Assembly: GCF_001633105.1 (NCBI RefSeq)
Contig: NZ_LUKZ01000020.1
Span: forward strand, 80,103-118,980
Direction of reading: 5' to 3'
Length of the DNA: 38,878 nucleotides
Origin: Acidovorax sp. GW101-3H11
GTDB lineage: Bacteria > Pseudomonadota > Gammaproteobacteria > Burkholderiales > Burkholderiaceae_C
A program made the position numbers and the translations under genes. Position 1 is the stretch's first letter. Every line of letters begins with the position of its first letter. The notes below the pieces were generated by a model. That model worked only from the letters and a program-made list of their open reading frames with translations. It was not told the origin of the DNA and searched no databases. Below, piece by piece: positions 7,163-14,132 of this stretch.

Positions 7163-8442
7163 TGCGCCGCGTTGTCATCACCGGCATGGGCCTGGTGTCA
7201 CCCCTGGGGTGCAATGTCGAGCTGGCCTGGCAGCGGCTGTTGGCGGGCCGCTCGGGCATCACCGTGCTGCCGGAGGCTGTGACCGAAGGCGTGCCCGCCA
7301 AGGTGGCCGGGCGGGTGTTGCCCTTGTCCGAAGACGCCGAGGGCGGTTGGGATGTGGATGCCGTCGTCTCGCCCAAGGACCAGCGCAAGATGGACCGCTT
7401 CATCCCCTTTGCGCTGGGCGCCGCCGACCAGGCGCTGGCCCAGGCGGGGTGGCCGGCAGTGGGGGGTGATGAGGCGGCGCGCGCGCGCTCGGCCACCGTC
7501 ATCGCCTCGGGCATTGGCGGCTTTGGTGCGATTGCCGACGCCGTGCGCACCACTGAAACGCGCGGGCCGCAGCGGCTGTCGCCGTTCACCGTGCCGTCGT
7601 TCCTGGTCAATCTGGCGGCAGGGCAGGTGTCGATTCGCCATGGCCTCAAGGGGCCGCTGGGCGCGCCGGTCACCGCGTGCGCCGCCAGCGTGCAGGCGAT
7701 TGGCGATGCCGCGCGCCTCATCCGCAGCGGCGAAGCCGACATCGCCGTGTGTGGTGGCAGCGAGGCCGCCATTGACCGCGTGAGCCTGGGCGGTTTTGCG
7801 GCGGCCAAGACGCTGTCCACCGGCTTCAACGCCGCGCCCGAGCAAGCCTCACGCCCGTTCGATGCGCAGCGCGACGGTTTTGTGATGGGCGAGGGGGCGG
7901 GCATGCTGGTGATCGAGGCGCTGGAGCATGCGCTGGCACGCGGCGCCCAGCCGCTGGCCGAGCTGGTGGGCTATGGCACGTCGGCCGACGCGTACCACAT
8001 CACCTCCGGCCCCGAAGACGGCGACGGTGCTGCGCGCAGCATGTGGGCGGCGCTGGCGCAGGCGGGCCTCACGGCACAGGACGTGCAGCACCTGAACGCC
8101 CACGCCACCTCCACCGGCGTGGGCGACCGGGGCGAGCTGGCCGCCATCCGCCGCGTGTTTGGCACGGGGGCCGGACCCGCCATCGTCTCCACCAAGTCGG
8201 CCACGGGCCACCTGCTGGGCGCGGCGGGCGCGGTGGCCACCATCTTCACGGTGCAGGCGCTGCGCGACCAGGTGGTGCCTGGCACGCTGAACCTGCACAC
8301 ACCGGATGAACTGGCGCAGGGGTTGGATCTGGTGGCCCTGGCGCCGCGCCGCATGGCGCTCACACACGCCATGGTCAATGGGTTTGGCTTTGGCGGTGTC
8401 AACGCCACGCTGATCCTGCGGCGCTGGACCGAAGCTGCGTGA
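7162..8442 (+). CDS. Beta-ketoacyl-ACP synthase, FabF/KAS II type
   Basis: A condensing enzyme of 426 residues, the usual KAS II length. It would extend acyl-ACP with malonyl-ACP. The Cys-His-His triad is complete: C173 in TACAAS, H314 in NAHATST and H350 in KSATGHLLGAAG, with the conserved K345. The N-terminus RRVVITGMGLVSPLG is typical. I chose ATG 7162 over the adjacent TTG at 7159; GGAG lies ten bases upstream. There is no acpP, fabG or fabD beside it, so it is probably an accessory ketosynthase rather than the housekeeping fabF. It is divergent from a TetR regulator that likely controls it. Substrate chain length cannot be told from sequence. Confidence 0.92.
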   Translation: MRRVVITGMGLVSPLGCNVELAWQRLLAGRSGITVLPEAVTEGVPAKVAGRVLPLSEDAEGGWDVDAVVSPKDQRKMDRFIPFALGAADQALAQAGWPAVGGDEAARARSATVIASGIGGFGAIADAVRTTETRGPQRLSPFTVPSFLVNLAAGQVSIRHGLKGPLGAPVTACAASVQAIGDAARLIRSGEADIAVCGGSEAAIDRVSLGGFAAAKTLSTGFNAAPEQASRPFDAQRDGFVMGEGAGMLVIEALEHALARGAQPLAELVGYGTSADAYHITSGPEDGDGAARSMWAALAQAGLTAQDVQHLNAHATSTGVGDRGELAAIRRVFGTGAGPAIVSTKSATGHLLGAAGAVATIFTVQALRDQVVPGTLNLHTPDELAQGLDLVALAPRRMALTHAMVNGFGFGGVNATLILRRWTEAA

Positions 8443-8470
8443 TGCGTGGAAGAGTGCGCGAGGCGGCAGG

Positions 8471-8869
8471 TCAGAGCACCAGCTCGCCCCGCACGATCTC
8501 GAACGCGGCCATGGCCGCATCCCCGTCCAGCAGCTCCATGCGGGCCAGTGCATCCACGTCTTCCACGGTGCTGAACGCCAGGCTGAAGTGCTGAAAGCGC
8601 CGCCCCGCCAGCGGGCCGTGGTGCAGCACCTCGATGTTGATGTGGCGGGGGTCGTTGCGAATGCGCTCGATGAGCTTGAGCACGGCTTTTTGCGGGCCCT
8701 CCAGCTGCTGGCAAAAGCGCTGTCCGTCAAAGATCAGCAAGCCCGTCACGTCCAGCTCCGCGTTGACCTGGCGTGCGCGTCCGGCAATCTCGGCGACCAC
8801 GCTCAGCGGTTGATCGGGGGCGATGGTGCTCACGTAGAGCACCTCGTACAGGGCGGGGGATAGATTCAT
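8471..8869 (-). CDS. BLUF-domain blue-light sensor (single-domain)
   Basis: A 132-residue protein consisting of little more than a BLUF (FAD-binding) domain. Compared with AppA/PixD-type proteins I can place the flavin-site residues Tyr12 (VLYVS), Asn36 (RQVNAELDVTG) and Gln54 (RFCQQLEG). The usual Trp and Met near the end of the domain are replaced: RRFQHFSLAFS has Phe and Leu where AppA has Trp104 and Met106. There is no output domain, so it must act by binding a partner. No clear ribosome site precedes the ATG. It is divergent from the Crp/Fnr gene at 9008, with a short dyad between them, and converges with the ketosynthase gene 28 bases away. Family call is secure; partner unknown. Confidence 0.9.
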   Translation of the reverse strand: MNLSPALYEVLYVSTIAPDQPLSVVAEIAGRARQVNAELDVTGLLIFDGQRFCQQLEGPQKAVLKLIERIRNDPRHINIEVLHHGPLAGRRFQHFSLAFSTVEDVDALARMELLDGDAAMAAFEIVRGELVL

Positions 8870-8908
8870 AGATGCAGCCCAATGTAGGGGGCTCCAGGTG
8901 CCCGCGCA

Positions 8909-8922
8909 ATGTCAAAAGACAT
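8909..8922. promoter_or_regulatory. Crp/Fnr-type dyad ATGTC-N4-GACAT
   Basis: ATGTC at 8909-8913 and GACAT at 8918-8922 are perfect inverted arms with a 4-base spacer, the geometry of Fnr-family sites (consensus TTGAT-N4-ATCAA). It lies between the BLUF gene and the Crp/Fnr gene. Its centre is about 46 bases upstream of the BLUF start codon. It is a plausible site for the neighbouring regulator, with non-canonical half-sites matching that protein's non-canonical recognition helix. Confidence 0.45.
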
Positions 8923-9007
8923 AGCAGCGCCAGTGGCTCCGCCCAGTCTGCTGCGCGGTTGCAACACGGTGTGTGTCGGTGCCAGCCATCCCTAGAATCG
9001 CTTCCTC

Positions 9008-9763
9008 ATGAACGTCACCTTGCCCGCCAATGTCTGTGCTCCGGCCTGCCGCGATTGCCGGTTGCGCAAGACGGGGGCCTTCACCGCCGTCAAACCGGAG
9101 GTGCTGGACTTCATCGAAGGCTTTCGCACCGACAGCTTGGCTGTGGAAGCAGGCGGTGCGCTGGTGCGGGAGAACCAGACCAATGCCAAGCTGTTCACGC
9201 TGTACTCGGGCTGGGCGTTTCGCTACAAGACGCTGAGCGACGGGCGCCGCCAGATCCTCAACTTTCTGCTGCCCGGCGACCTCGTGGGGCTGCAGCAGGA
9301 GTTTGGCGAGGTGTCGGCCCACGGCATCGAGGCGCTGACCGATTGCGCGCTGTGCGTGTTCCAGAACGACAGCCTGTGGGCCGTGTTCCGCGAGCATCCG
9401 CGCCTGGGCTACGACATCACCTGGCTGTCGGCCCACGAAGAGGGCCATGTGGACGACAACCTGCTCACCGCCGGCCGCCGCAACGCCACCGAGCGTGTGG
9501 CCATGCTGCTGATGCACCTGTACCGGCGGCTGGACCGCATCGGGCTGGTGGAGGACGGCTCGGTGGCCTTCCCGCTCAACCAGCAGCACATTGCCGACGC
9601 GCTTGGGCTGTCGTTGGTGCACACCAACAAGACGCTGCGGCGGCTGTCGCTGCTGGGCCTGCACGAGCTGAAAAACGGGCGGCTGCGCCTGCTCAACACC
9701 CGGGCCCTCGCGCGCATCGCCGAGTACTACGACACGCCGCCCCGGCTGATGCCGCTGCTGTAG
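9008..9763 (+). CDS. Crp/Fnr family regulator with N-terminal cysteine cluster
   Basis: A 251-residue regulator with a cyclic-nucleotide-binding-type sensor domain (about 35-150) and a C-terminal Crp HTH (about 165-240). The N-terminus has C10, C14 and C17 (CxxxCxxC), and the sensor domain has C113 and C116 (TDCALC). Together these could hold an Fnr-like [4Fe-4S] cluster, although Fnr's own spacing differs. The recognition helix reads GLSLVHTNKTLRRL, without the E-x2-SR signature that makes Fnr read TTGAT, so a different half-site is expected. No ribosome site precedes ATG 9008; a TAGAAT box at 8993-8998 suggests a very short or absent leader. It may act with the divergent BLUF gene. Confidence 0.9.
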   Translation: MNVTLPANVCAPACRDCRLRKTGAFTAVKPEVLDFIEGFRTDSLAVEAGGALVRENQTNAKLFTLYSGWAFRYKTLSDGRRQILNFLLPGDLVGLQQEFGEVSAHGIEALTDCALCVFQNDSLWAVFREHPRLGYDITWLSAHEEGHVDDNLLTAGRRNATERVAMLLMHLYRRLDRIGLVEDGSVAFPLNQQHIADALGLSLVHTNKTLRRLSLLGLHELKNGRLRLLNTRALARIAEYYDTPPRLMPLL

Positions 9764-9848
9764 GCAGCGCCGGTGCTGGCGGTGAGGGGCGTGAATGGCT
9801 GGATGTGCCGGTGGACCATGCCGGGCTTGCCATGGATGGGATAACGTT

Positions 9849-9876
9849 TTGCCGGGGCCGTGCCGCCGTCGATAAT
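9849..9876 (+). promoter_or_regulatory. Promoter candidate for glmU (TTGCCG-N16-GATAAT)
   Basis: TTGCCG at 9849-9854 and GATAAT at 9871-9876, 16 bases apart, lie 55 bases upstream of the glmU ATG in a 167-base gap. This is the best sigma-70-like pair in the gap. Nothing else is evident there. Confidence 0.4.
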
Positions 9877-9930
9877 CCACGGCAAACCTGCGCGCAGCTG
9901 CCTGCCGCGCCTTATTCCCACTTTTTTTCC

Positions 9931-11349
9931 ATGACCCCAATCGACATCCTCATCATGGCGGCCGGCAAAGGCACGCGCATGAAAAGCCGCCTCCCCAAAG
10001 TGCTGCAGCGCCTGGCCGGACGCCCGCTGCTGCACCACGTGCTGGACCAGGCGGCCCACCTGCAGGCGCGCAGCGCCACCGTCATCACGGGCCATGGTGC
10101 TATAGAAGTAGAAGCAGCTTGCGCAGGTGCAGCGCGCGCAGACGGCAGTTTTGACCTGAAATTTGTTCGCCAGGAACCCCAGCTGGGCACGGGCCACGCC
10201 GTGTTGCAGGCCGTGCCCCACCTGCGCGATGACGGCACGGCCGTGGTGCTGTCGGGCGATGTGCCGCTGACCCAGGCCGACACGTTGCGCGCGCTGGTGG
10301 CGGCCAGCGGCGGCGAGCAGCTGGCGCTGCTCACGGTGACCTTGCCCGACCCAACGGGCTATGGCCGCATCCTGCGCAACGCCGATGGTGCCGTGCAGGG
10401 CATCGTCGAACACAAGGATGCGAATGGCACCCAGCGCGCCATCGCCGAGATCTACAGCGGCATCATGGCCGTGCCCGCGCGCCTGCTGCGCGGCTGGCTG
10501 GCGCGGCTGACCAATGACAACGCCCAGGGCGAGTACTACCTCACCGACATCGTCGCCATGGCCGTGGCCGACGGCGTGCCTGTGGTGGCCTACCACATCA
10601 CCGACGCATTGCAGGTGGCGGGCGTGAACAGCCCGCTGCAACTGGCTGAGCTGGAGCGCGCGCACCAGCTGCGCCAGGCCCGTGCCTTGATGGAGCAGGG
10701 CGTGCGCCTGGCTGACCCGGCGCGTTTTGACCTGCGCGACGACACCCGCACCGGTGCGCGCGGCGAGCTGCTGTGTGGGCAAGACGTGGAGATTGACGTC
10801 AACTGCGTCTTCACCGGCCGGGTGGAGCTGGGTGAGGGCGTGAGCATTGGCGCGCACTGCTGCATTGCCAACGCACGCATCGCGGCGGGCGCGGTGGTCC
10901 ACCCCTACACCCACATCGACGGCGAAAAGGCCGGAGCCACCGTGGGCGAGGGGGCGCTGATCGGCCCCTTTGCCCGCCTGCGCCCTGGCGCACAACTGGG
11001 CCGCGAAGTGCACATCGGCAACTTCGTGGAAGTGAAGAACAGCACCATGGCCGACGGCGCCAAAGCCAACCACCTGGCCTACCTGGGCGACGCCACCGTG
11101 GGCGAGCGCGTGAACTACGGCGCGGGCAGCATCACCGCCAACTACGACGGTGCCAACAAACACCGCACGGTGATTGAGGCCGATGTGCACGTGGGCAGCA
11201 ACTGCGTGCTGGTGGCGCCCGTGACCATTGGCGCAGGCGGCACGGTGGGCGGCGGCAGCACCATCACCAAAAGCACGGCACCGGGCGCGCTGAGCGTGGC
11301 GCGCGGCAAGCAGGTGAGCATTGCCAACTGGAATCGCCCGAAAAAATGA
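9931..11349 (+). CDS. glmU: Bifunctional GlcNAc-1-P uridyltransferase / GlcN-1-P acetyltransferase
   Basis: Makes UDP-GlcNAc from GlcN-1-P for peptidoglycan and LPS, in the cytoplasm. It has 472 residues. The N-terminal pyrophosphorylase domain shows MAAGKGTRMKSRLPKVL and QLGTGHA (uridine site). The C-terminal left-handed beta helix carries hexapeptide repeats and NHLAYLGDATVG, whose His is the acetyltransferase base, and NYDGANKHRT. Start ATG 9931 begins the family-typical MTPIDILIMAAG. Residues 57-75 (AIEVEAACAGAARADGSFD) are encoded by a member of the GCTATC-family dispersed repeat and form an insertion of roughly eight residues relative to E. coli GlmU. The stop codon is the first triplet of the other repeat family. 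glmS lies 2.8 kb downstream. Confidence 0.96.
   Translation: MTPIDILIMAAGKGTRMKSRLPKVLQRLAGRPLLHHVLDQAAHLQARSATVITGHGAIEVEAACAGAARADGSFDLKFVRQEPQLGTGHAVLQAVPHLRDDGTAVVLSGDVPLTQADTLRALVAASGGEQLALLTVTLPDPTGYGRILRNADGAVQGIVEHKDANGTQRAIAEIYSGIMAVPARLLRGWLARLTNDNAQGEYYLTDIVAMAVADGVPVVAYHITDALQVAGVNSPLQLAELERAHQLRQARALMEQGVRLADPARFDLRDDTRTGARGELLCGQDVEIDVNCVFTGRVELGEGVSIGAHCCIANARIAAGAVVHPYTHIDGEKAGATVGEGALIGPFARLRPGAQLGREVHIGNFVEVKNSTMADGAKANHLAYLGDATVGERVNYGAGSITANYDGANKHRTVIEADVHVGSNCVLVAPVTIGAGGTVGGGSTITKSTAPGALSVARGKQVSIANWNRPKK
10099..10154 (+). repeat. GCTATC-family dispersed repeat inside the glmU coding sequence
   Basis: Reads GCTATAGAAGTAGAAGCAGC, then TTGCGCAGGTGCAGC, then GCGCGCAGACGGCAGTTTTG. 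Compare the copies at 6150-6206 (minus strand: GCTATCAAAAAGAGAGCTTC ... GCGCGCAAGAAGCTCTTTTG), 13478-13531 (CGCGCGCAAGAGGCACTTTTG, split by reading frame) and 20265-20320 (GCTATCAAATATGTAGCTG ... CGCGCGCAGAGGCTTTTTT). The copy is read in frame as residues 57-75 of GlmU. Confidence 0.6.
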
Positions 11350-11443
11350 AGCACCCCCTGAGTCGCTTCGCGCCTTCCCCCTCCAGGGGGACGCCGCCAG
11401 CGCGGCGGGGCGGCCCTTGCGCGGCGGCCACTGGCCTAGGCCG
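11347..11443 (+). repeat. Dispersed GC-rich hairpin repeat, copy 2 (3' of glmU)
   Basis: Starts with the TGA stop of glmU and continues AGCACCCCCTGAGTCGC, then TTCGCGCCTTCCCCC, TCCAGGGGGACGCCGCC, and GGCGGCCCTTGCGCGGCGGCC. It matches the 841-961 copy over nearly its whole length, minus the middle insertion. CCCCC-TCCA-GGGGG forms a hairpin about 30 bases after the stop. There is no T run, so it is not a classical intrinsic terminator. Confidence 0.75.
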
Positions 11444-11472
11444 TGCCCTGCTGACGCTTTTGGAAGCTTGGC

Positions 11473-12276
11473 ATGAACAGTGAAAACGAACTGCAGACGG
11501 TCGAAGGATTGCGCGCCGAACTGGCCCGCAGCCAGCAGCAGGTGGCCGACATGGCGGCTGCGCAGGAGGAGTTCTTGCGCGCCGTCTCGCACGACCTGCG
11601 CGCGCCGCTGCGGCATGTGACGTCATACGGCACGCTGGTGCGCGAGGTGCTGGGCGACCTGCCGCCCGAGGTGGTGCAGGGCGCCGAGGTGCAGGAGGCG
11701 CTGGGTTTTCTGACCACCATGGACCAGTCCGCCCGGCGCATGGGCCTAATGATCGACGGCCTGCAAGCCCTGGTGCGCGCCAGTCGCGCCCCGCTGCGCC
11801 TGCAGCCCGTGCCGCTGGCCGATGCGATGGCCCACGCACGCGCCACGCTGGCTCCTGCCGAGGCGGGGCGGTCCGTGGAATGGCACGTGGATCCCGACCT
11901 GCCCACGCTGCACGCCGACCCGGTGCTGCTGCAGGAGTTGCTGGTGCAGTTGCTGGGCAATGCGCTCAAGTTCACGGGCCCCGTGGCCCAGCCCCGTATC
12001 ACCGTGCGGGCCGACGCGGCACCCACAGGCAGCGTGGCCTTCACGCTGCAGGACAACGGCGTGGGCTTTGACCCGGCGCGCGCGGGCGCCTTGTTCGGCG
12101 TGTTCCAGCGCCTGCACCGCGAGACCGAGTTTGACGGCGTGGGCGCAGGGCTGGCCCTGTGCCGCGCGATTGCCCAGCGCCATGGTGCTGCGGTGGCCGC
12201 CATGGCGGCGCCGGGAGCGGGCTGTACGGTGCGGGTGGCGTGGCCTGTGGTCGCAGCGGCTGCAGCCGCTGTGTAA
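11473..12276 (+). CDS. Soluble sensor histidine kinase
   Basis: A 267-residue histidine kinase core with no membrane segment. After a short N-terminal coiled-coil (NELQTVEGLRAELARSQQQV) comes the dimerisation H-box SHDLRAPLRHV with the phospho-accepting His at about residue 40, then an HATPase domain: N-box LLGNALKF, G1-box DNGVGFD, F-box FGVFQRLH and G2-box GVGAGLAL. The kinase core resembles the C-terminal half of bacteriophytochrome-type kinases, but no sensory domain is attached. ATG 11473 has GGAAG eight bases upstream. No response regulator gene is adjacent; the diguanylate cyclase downstream is convergent and lacks a receiver domain. The signal and partner are unknown, and it probably receives input through another protein. 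Confidence 0.88.
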   Translation: MNSENELQTVEGLRAELARSQQQVADMAAAQEEFLRAVSHDLRAPLRHVTSYGTLVREVLGDLPPEVVQGAEVQEALGFLTTMDQSARRMGLMIDGLQALVRASRAPLRLQPVPLADAMAHARATLAPAEAGRSVEWHVDPDLPTLHADPVLLQELLVQLLGNALKFTGPVAQPRITVRADAAPTGSVAFTLQDNGVGFDPARAGALFGVFQRLHRETEFDGVGAGLALCRAIAQRHGAAVAAMAAPGAGCTVRVAWPVVAAAAAAV

Positions 12277-12302
12277 GAGCCGGCGGCTCTGTAAAAACGC
12301 GT

Positions 12303-13355
12303 TTAGACCGCTGGCGCCAGCGCGGGCTCCATGTAGCCCGACACGCGGTTGCGCCCTTCGTGCTTGGCCACATACAGCGCTGCATCGGCCGCATCGATCC
12401 AGGCGCGCAGGTTGCTGTGGCGGTGGTCGGCCGGGGCCACGCCGATGCTGCTGGTGATGCGCAGGTCGGGCAGGTGGCGCAGCCGCACGCATTCGGTCTG
12501 CTCGCGGATGCGCTGGGCAATCGCCAGGGCGTCGCGGGCGTGCATGCCGGGCAGCACGATGGCAAATTCATCGCCGCCAAAGCGCCCCGCGCAGTCGCCC
12601 GCGCGCACATGGCCGCGCACCACATGGGCCAGGGCGCGGATCACCTCGTCCCCCACGGTGTGGCCGTGCAGATCGTTGATGCTTTTGAAATGGTCGATGT
12701 CCAGCATCAGCATGCAGGCGGGTTCGTCGGTGGTGTGGTGGCGGCGCAGCGCGGCTTCGGCCTGTTCTTGCCAGTGGCCGCGGCCAAACAGGCCGGTGAG
12801 CGCGTCCACGCGCCGCAGTTCGTCCAGCATCAGGTTGTTGTGTGTGGCCTTGCGGATGAGCTGGTAGCTCACGATGCTGACGGACAGCGTGTGCAGCACC
12901 ATCACCGGCAGGCAGGCCACCATCACCCGCATGGAGGTCTCGGGCGCCCAGTGCATGCCGGTGAGCAGGGTGCTGGCGGCGCCCGCCACCAGCATCACCA
13001 CCAGGGCGCGCGCCCACAGCCCCCGGATGCCGGTGGTGATCTTGTCCACCAGCGTCAGGGTGACCAGCAGCACGCTGGGCAGCAGGTTGAAATGCATGAG
13101 CGGCACCAGCGCAGCGGTCAGGGCCGAATCGATGAGCAGGTTGCGGGTTTCGGTGCGGTAGGGGTCGGCGCTGCGCAGGGTGAGCAGGTAGGCCACATGG
13201 GGCCAGGCAAAGCAGGGCAGCACCATGCACAGCCAGGCCAGGGTGGAGGCCTGGCGCTCCCACAGCACCACGCCCACCACCATGCCGCCCAGCCCCATGC
13301 CCAGTACGCGCAGTGGATAGATGCGGCGGGGCATCTGGCGTCGGGAGGTTGGCAT
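12303..13355 (-). CDS. Diguanylate cyclase, MASE2 membrane domain plus GGDEF
   Basis: Makes cyclic di-GMP from two GTP. The N-terminal half is a MASE2-type membrane sensor (RRIYPLRVLGMGLGG..., SADPYRTETRNLLIDSAL, TLVDKITTGIRG), as in E. coli AdrA/DgcC, with several hydrophobic helices. The C-terminal GGDEF domain has ALTGLFGRGHW, MLDIDHFKSINDLHGHTVGDE and the intact active site FGGDEFAIVLPG. An inhibitory I-site RxxD (RAGD) lies exactly five residues before GGDEF, so product inhibition is expected. The frame can begin at 13445, but MPTSRRQMPRR at 13355 sits directly before the MASE2 domain and I prefer it; none of the starts has a good ribosome site. It converges with the histidine kinase gene. 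Confidence 0.92.
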   Translation of the reverse strand: MPTSRRQMPRRIYPLRVLGMGLGGMVVGVVLWERQASTLAWLCMVLPCFAWPHVAYLLTLRSADPYRTETRNLLIDSALTAALVPLMHFNLLPSVLLVTLTLVDKITTGIRGLWARALVVMLVAGAASTLLTGMHWAPETSMRVMVACLPVMVLHTLSVSIVSYQLIRKATHNNLMLDELRRVDALTGLFGRGHWQEQAEAALRRHHTTDEPACMLMLDIDHFKSINDLHGHTVGDEVIRALAHVVRGHVRAGDCAGRFGGDEFAIVLPGMHARDALAIAQRIREQTECVRLRHLPDLRITSSIGVAPADHRHSNLRAWIDAADAALYVAKHEGRNRVSGYMEPALAPAV

Positions 13356-13477
13356 CGGTCTGTGGGGGTGCCCGCAAGGGCAAAGGTCAAGGATGCGCGG
13401 GAGCTTACAACGCACGTCCGGACGATGCCAGCAAGAAATGACCATCTAGCGCCAGGCGCTCTGGTGGGGCTTTGGGT

Positions 13478-13531
13478 TATCAAATTTGATAGCTAGAAGC
13501 GCTTGTCAGTCGCGCGCAAGAGGCACTTTTG
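13478..13531. repeat. GCTATC-family dispersed repeat overlapping the lrp-type stop
   Basis: Contains the perfect palindrome TATCAAATTTGATA (13478-13491), then GCTAGAAGCGCTTGTCAG and CGCGCGCAAGAGGCACTTTTG. The last part is read on the minus strand as the final codons (KVPLARD) and TGA stop of the Lrp gene. It matches the copies at 6150, 10099 and 20265 in their right half. Confidence 0.6.
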
Positions 13532-13997
13532 TATCGAATTTTGCGCGCCGGGTCGCAAAGAAGGCCTTCACATTGCGCACATTGGCGTCGCCCGTGAACA
13601 GCCGCTGCGACAGCGCCAGGTACCCCGGCATGTCGCGCGTGTGCACCACCAGCACAAAGTCCGGGCCCGGTGACACGCGCCAGCATTGCTGCACGGCGTC
13701 GTCGGCCACCGCGCGCGCCTCGAAGGCGTCGAGCTGCTCTGCGCCCTGGCGGTCCAACGACACCTCGACGATGCAGGCCAGCCCGTGGCCCTGCAGCGCG
13801 GCCAGCCGGTCGGGCTGCAGGATGGCCACCTGGCGCTCGATCAGCCCCGCATCCTGCAGGCGCTTGACGCGGCGCAGGCAGGTGGGCGGCGACACATGCA
13901 CCTGCTCGGCCAGCGCCTGGTTGCTTTGGGCGGCGTCGGTCTGCAGCAGGTTGAGCAGCTGCAGGTCGGTGGCGTCCAGTGTGATTTGTTCCGTCAT
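13506..13997 (-). CDS. Lrp/AsnC family transcriptional regulator
   Basis: A 163-residue feast/famine regulator. The N-terminal HTH (about residues 4-62: LDATDLQLLNLLQTDAAQSN, VSPPTCLRRVKRLQDAGLI) is followed by the RAM/AsnC ligand domain (VEVSLDRQGAEQLDAFEA, VSPGPDFVLVVHTRDMPGY). ATG 13997 (MTEQITLDATD) is the family-typical start; an upstream GTG at 14024 falls inside a palindrome and is unlikely. It is divergent from glmS, with two inverted repeats between. An Lrp gene next to glmS and near glmU is a common Comamonadaceae arrangement. The last seven codons and stop come from a dispersed repeat, so the C-terminal tail is probably not ancestral. Confidence 0.92.
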   Translation of the reverse strand: MTEQITLDATDLQLLNLLQTDAAQSNQALAEQVHVSPPTCLRRVKRLQDAGLIERQVAILQPDRLAALQGHGLACIVEVSLDRQGAEQLDAFEARAVADDAVQQCWRVSPGPDFVLVVHTRDMPGYLALSQRLFTGDANVRNVKAFFATRRAKFDTKVPLARD

Positions 13998-14006
13998 CTT
14001 TGGTAT

Positions 14007-14054
14007 TTTGAACTTAAATTTCACTAATGGGTTTTTGTGAAATTTAAGTTCAAA
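14007..14054. promoter_or_regulatory. Large perfect inverted repeat in the lrp-glmS divergent region
   Basis: TTTGAACTTAAATTTCAC at 14007-14024 and its exact complement GTGAAATTTAAGTTCAAA at 14037-14054, around a 12-base spacer. Arms of 18 bp without a mismatch are rare by chance. Position just upstream of the Lrp start suggests an Lrp operator, autoregulatory and possibly acting on glmS. If transcribed it would be a stable hairpin. Confidence 0.65.
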
Positions 14055-14056
14055 TT

Positions 14057-14077
14057 TGTTTGAATATCAATCAAACA
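14057..14077. promoter_or_regulatory. Second inverted repeat TGTTTGA-N7-TCAAACA upstream of glmS
   Basis: Perfect 7-base arms at 14057-14063 and 14071-14077 around ATATCAA, three bases after the larger palindrome and 56 bases before glmS. AT-rich, so it may overlap the glmS promoter. Confidence 0.45.
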
Positions 14078-14132
14078 TTTCTTTTTGGGCTGCCTACCAT
14101 CGCTCCATCGTTTTCCAACCAAGGCATTCACC

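Noticed and set aside
8872..9930. A long 5' extension of the glmU frame
   Set aside because: It runs antiparallel in frame phase through the Crp/Fnr gene and has no coding character; GlmU family proteins start at MTPIDILIMAAG (9931).
14078..14132. Possible glmS ribozyme or riboswitch leader
   Set aside because: The leader is only about 55 bases after the dyads and shows no ribozyme core; this class belongs to Gram-positive bacteria.
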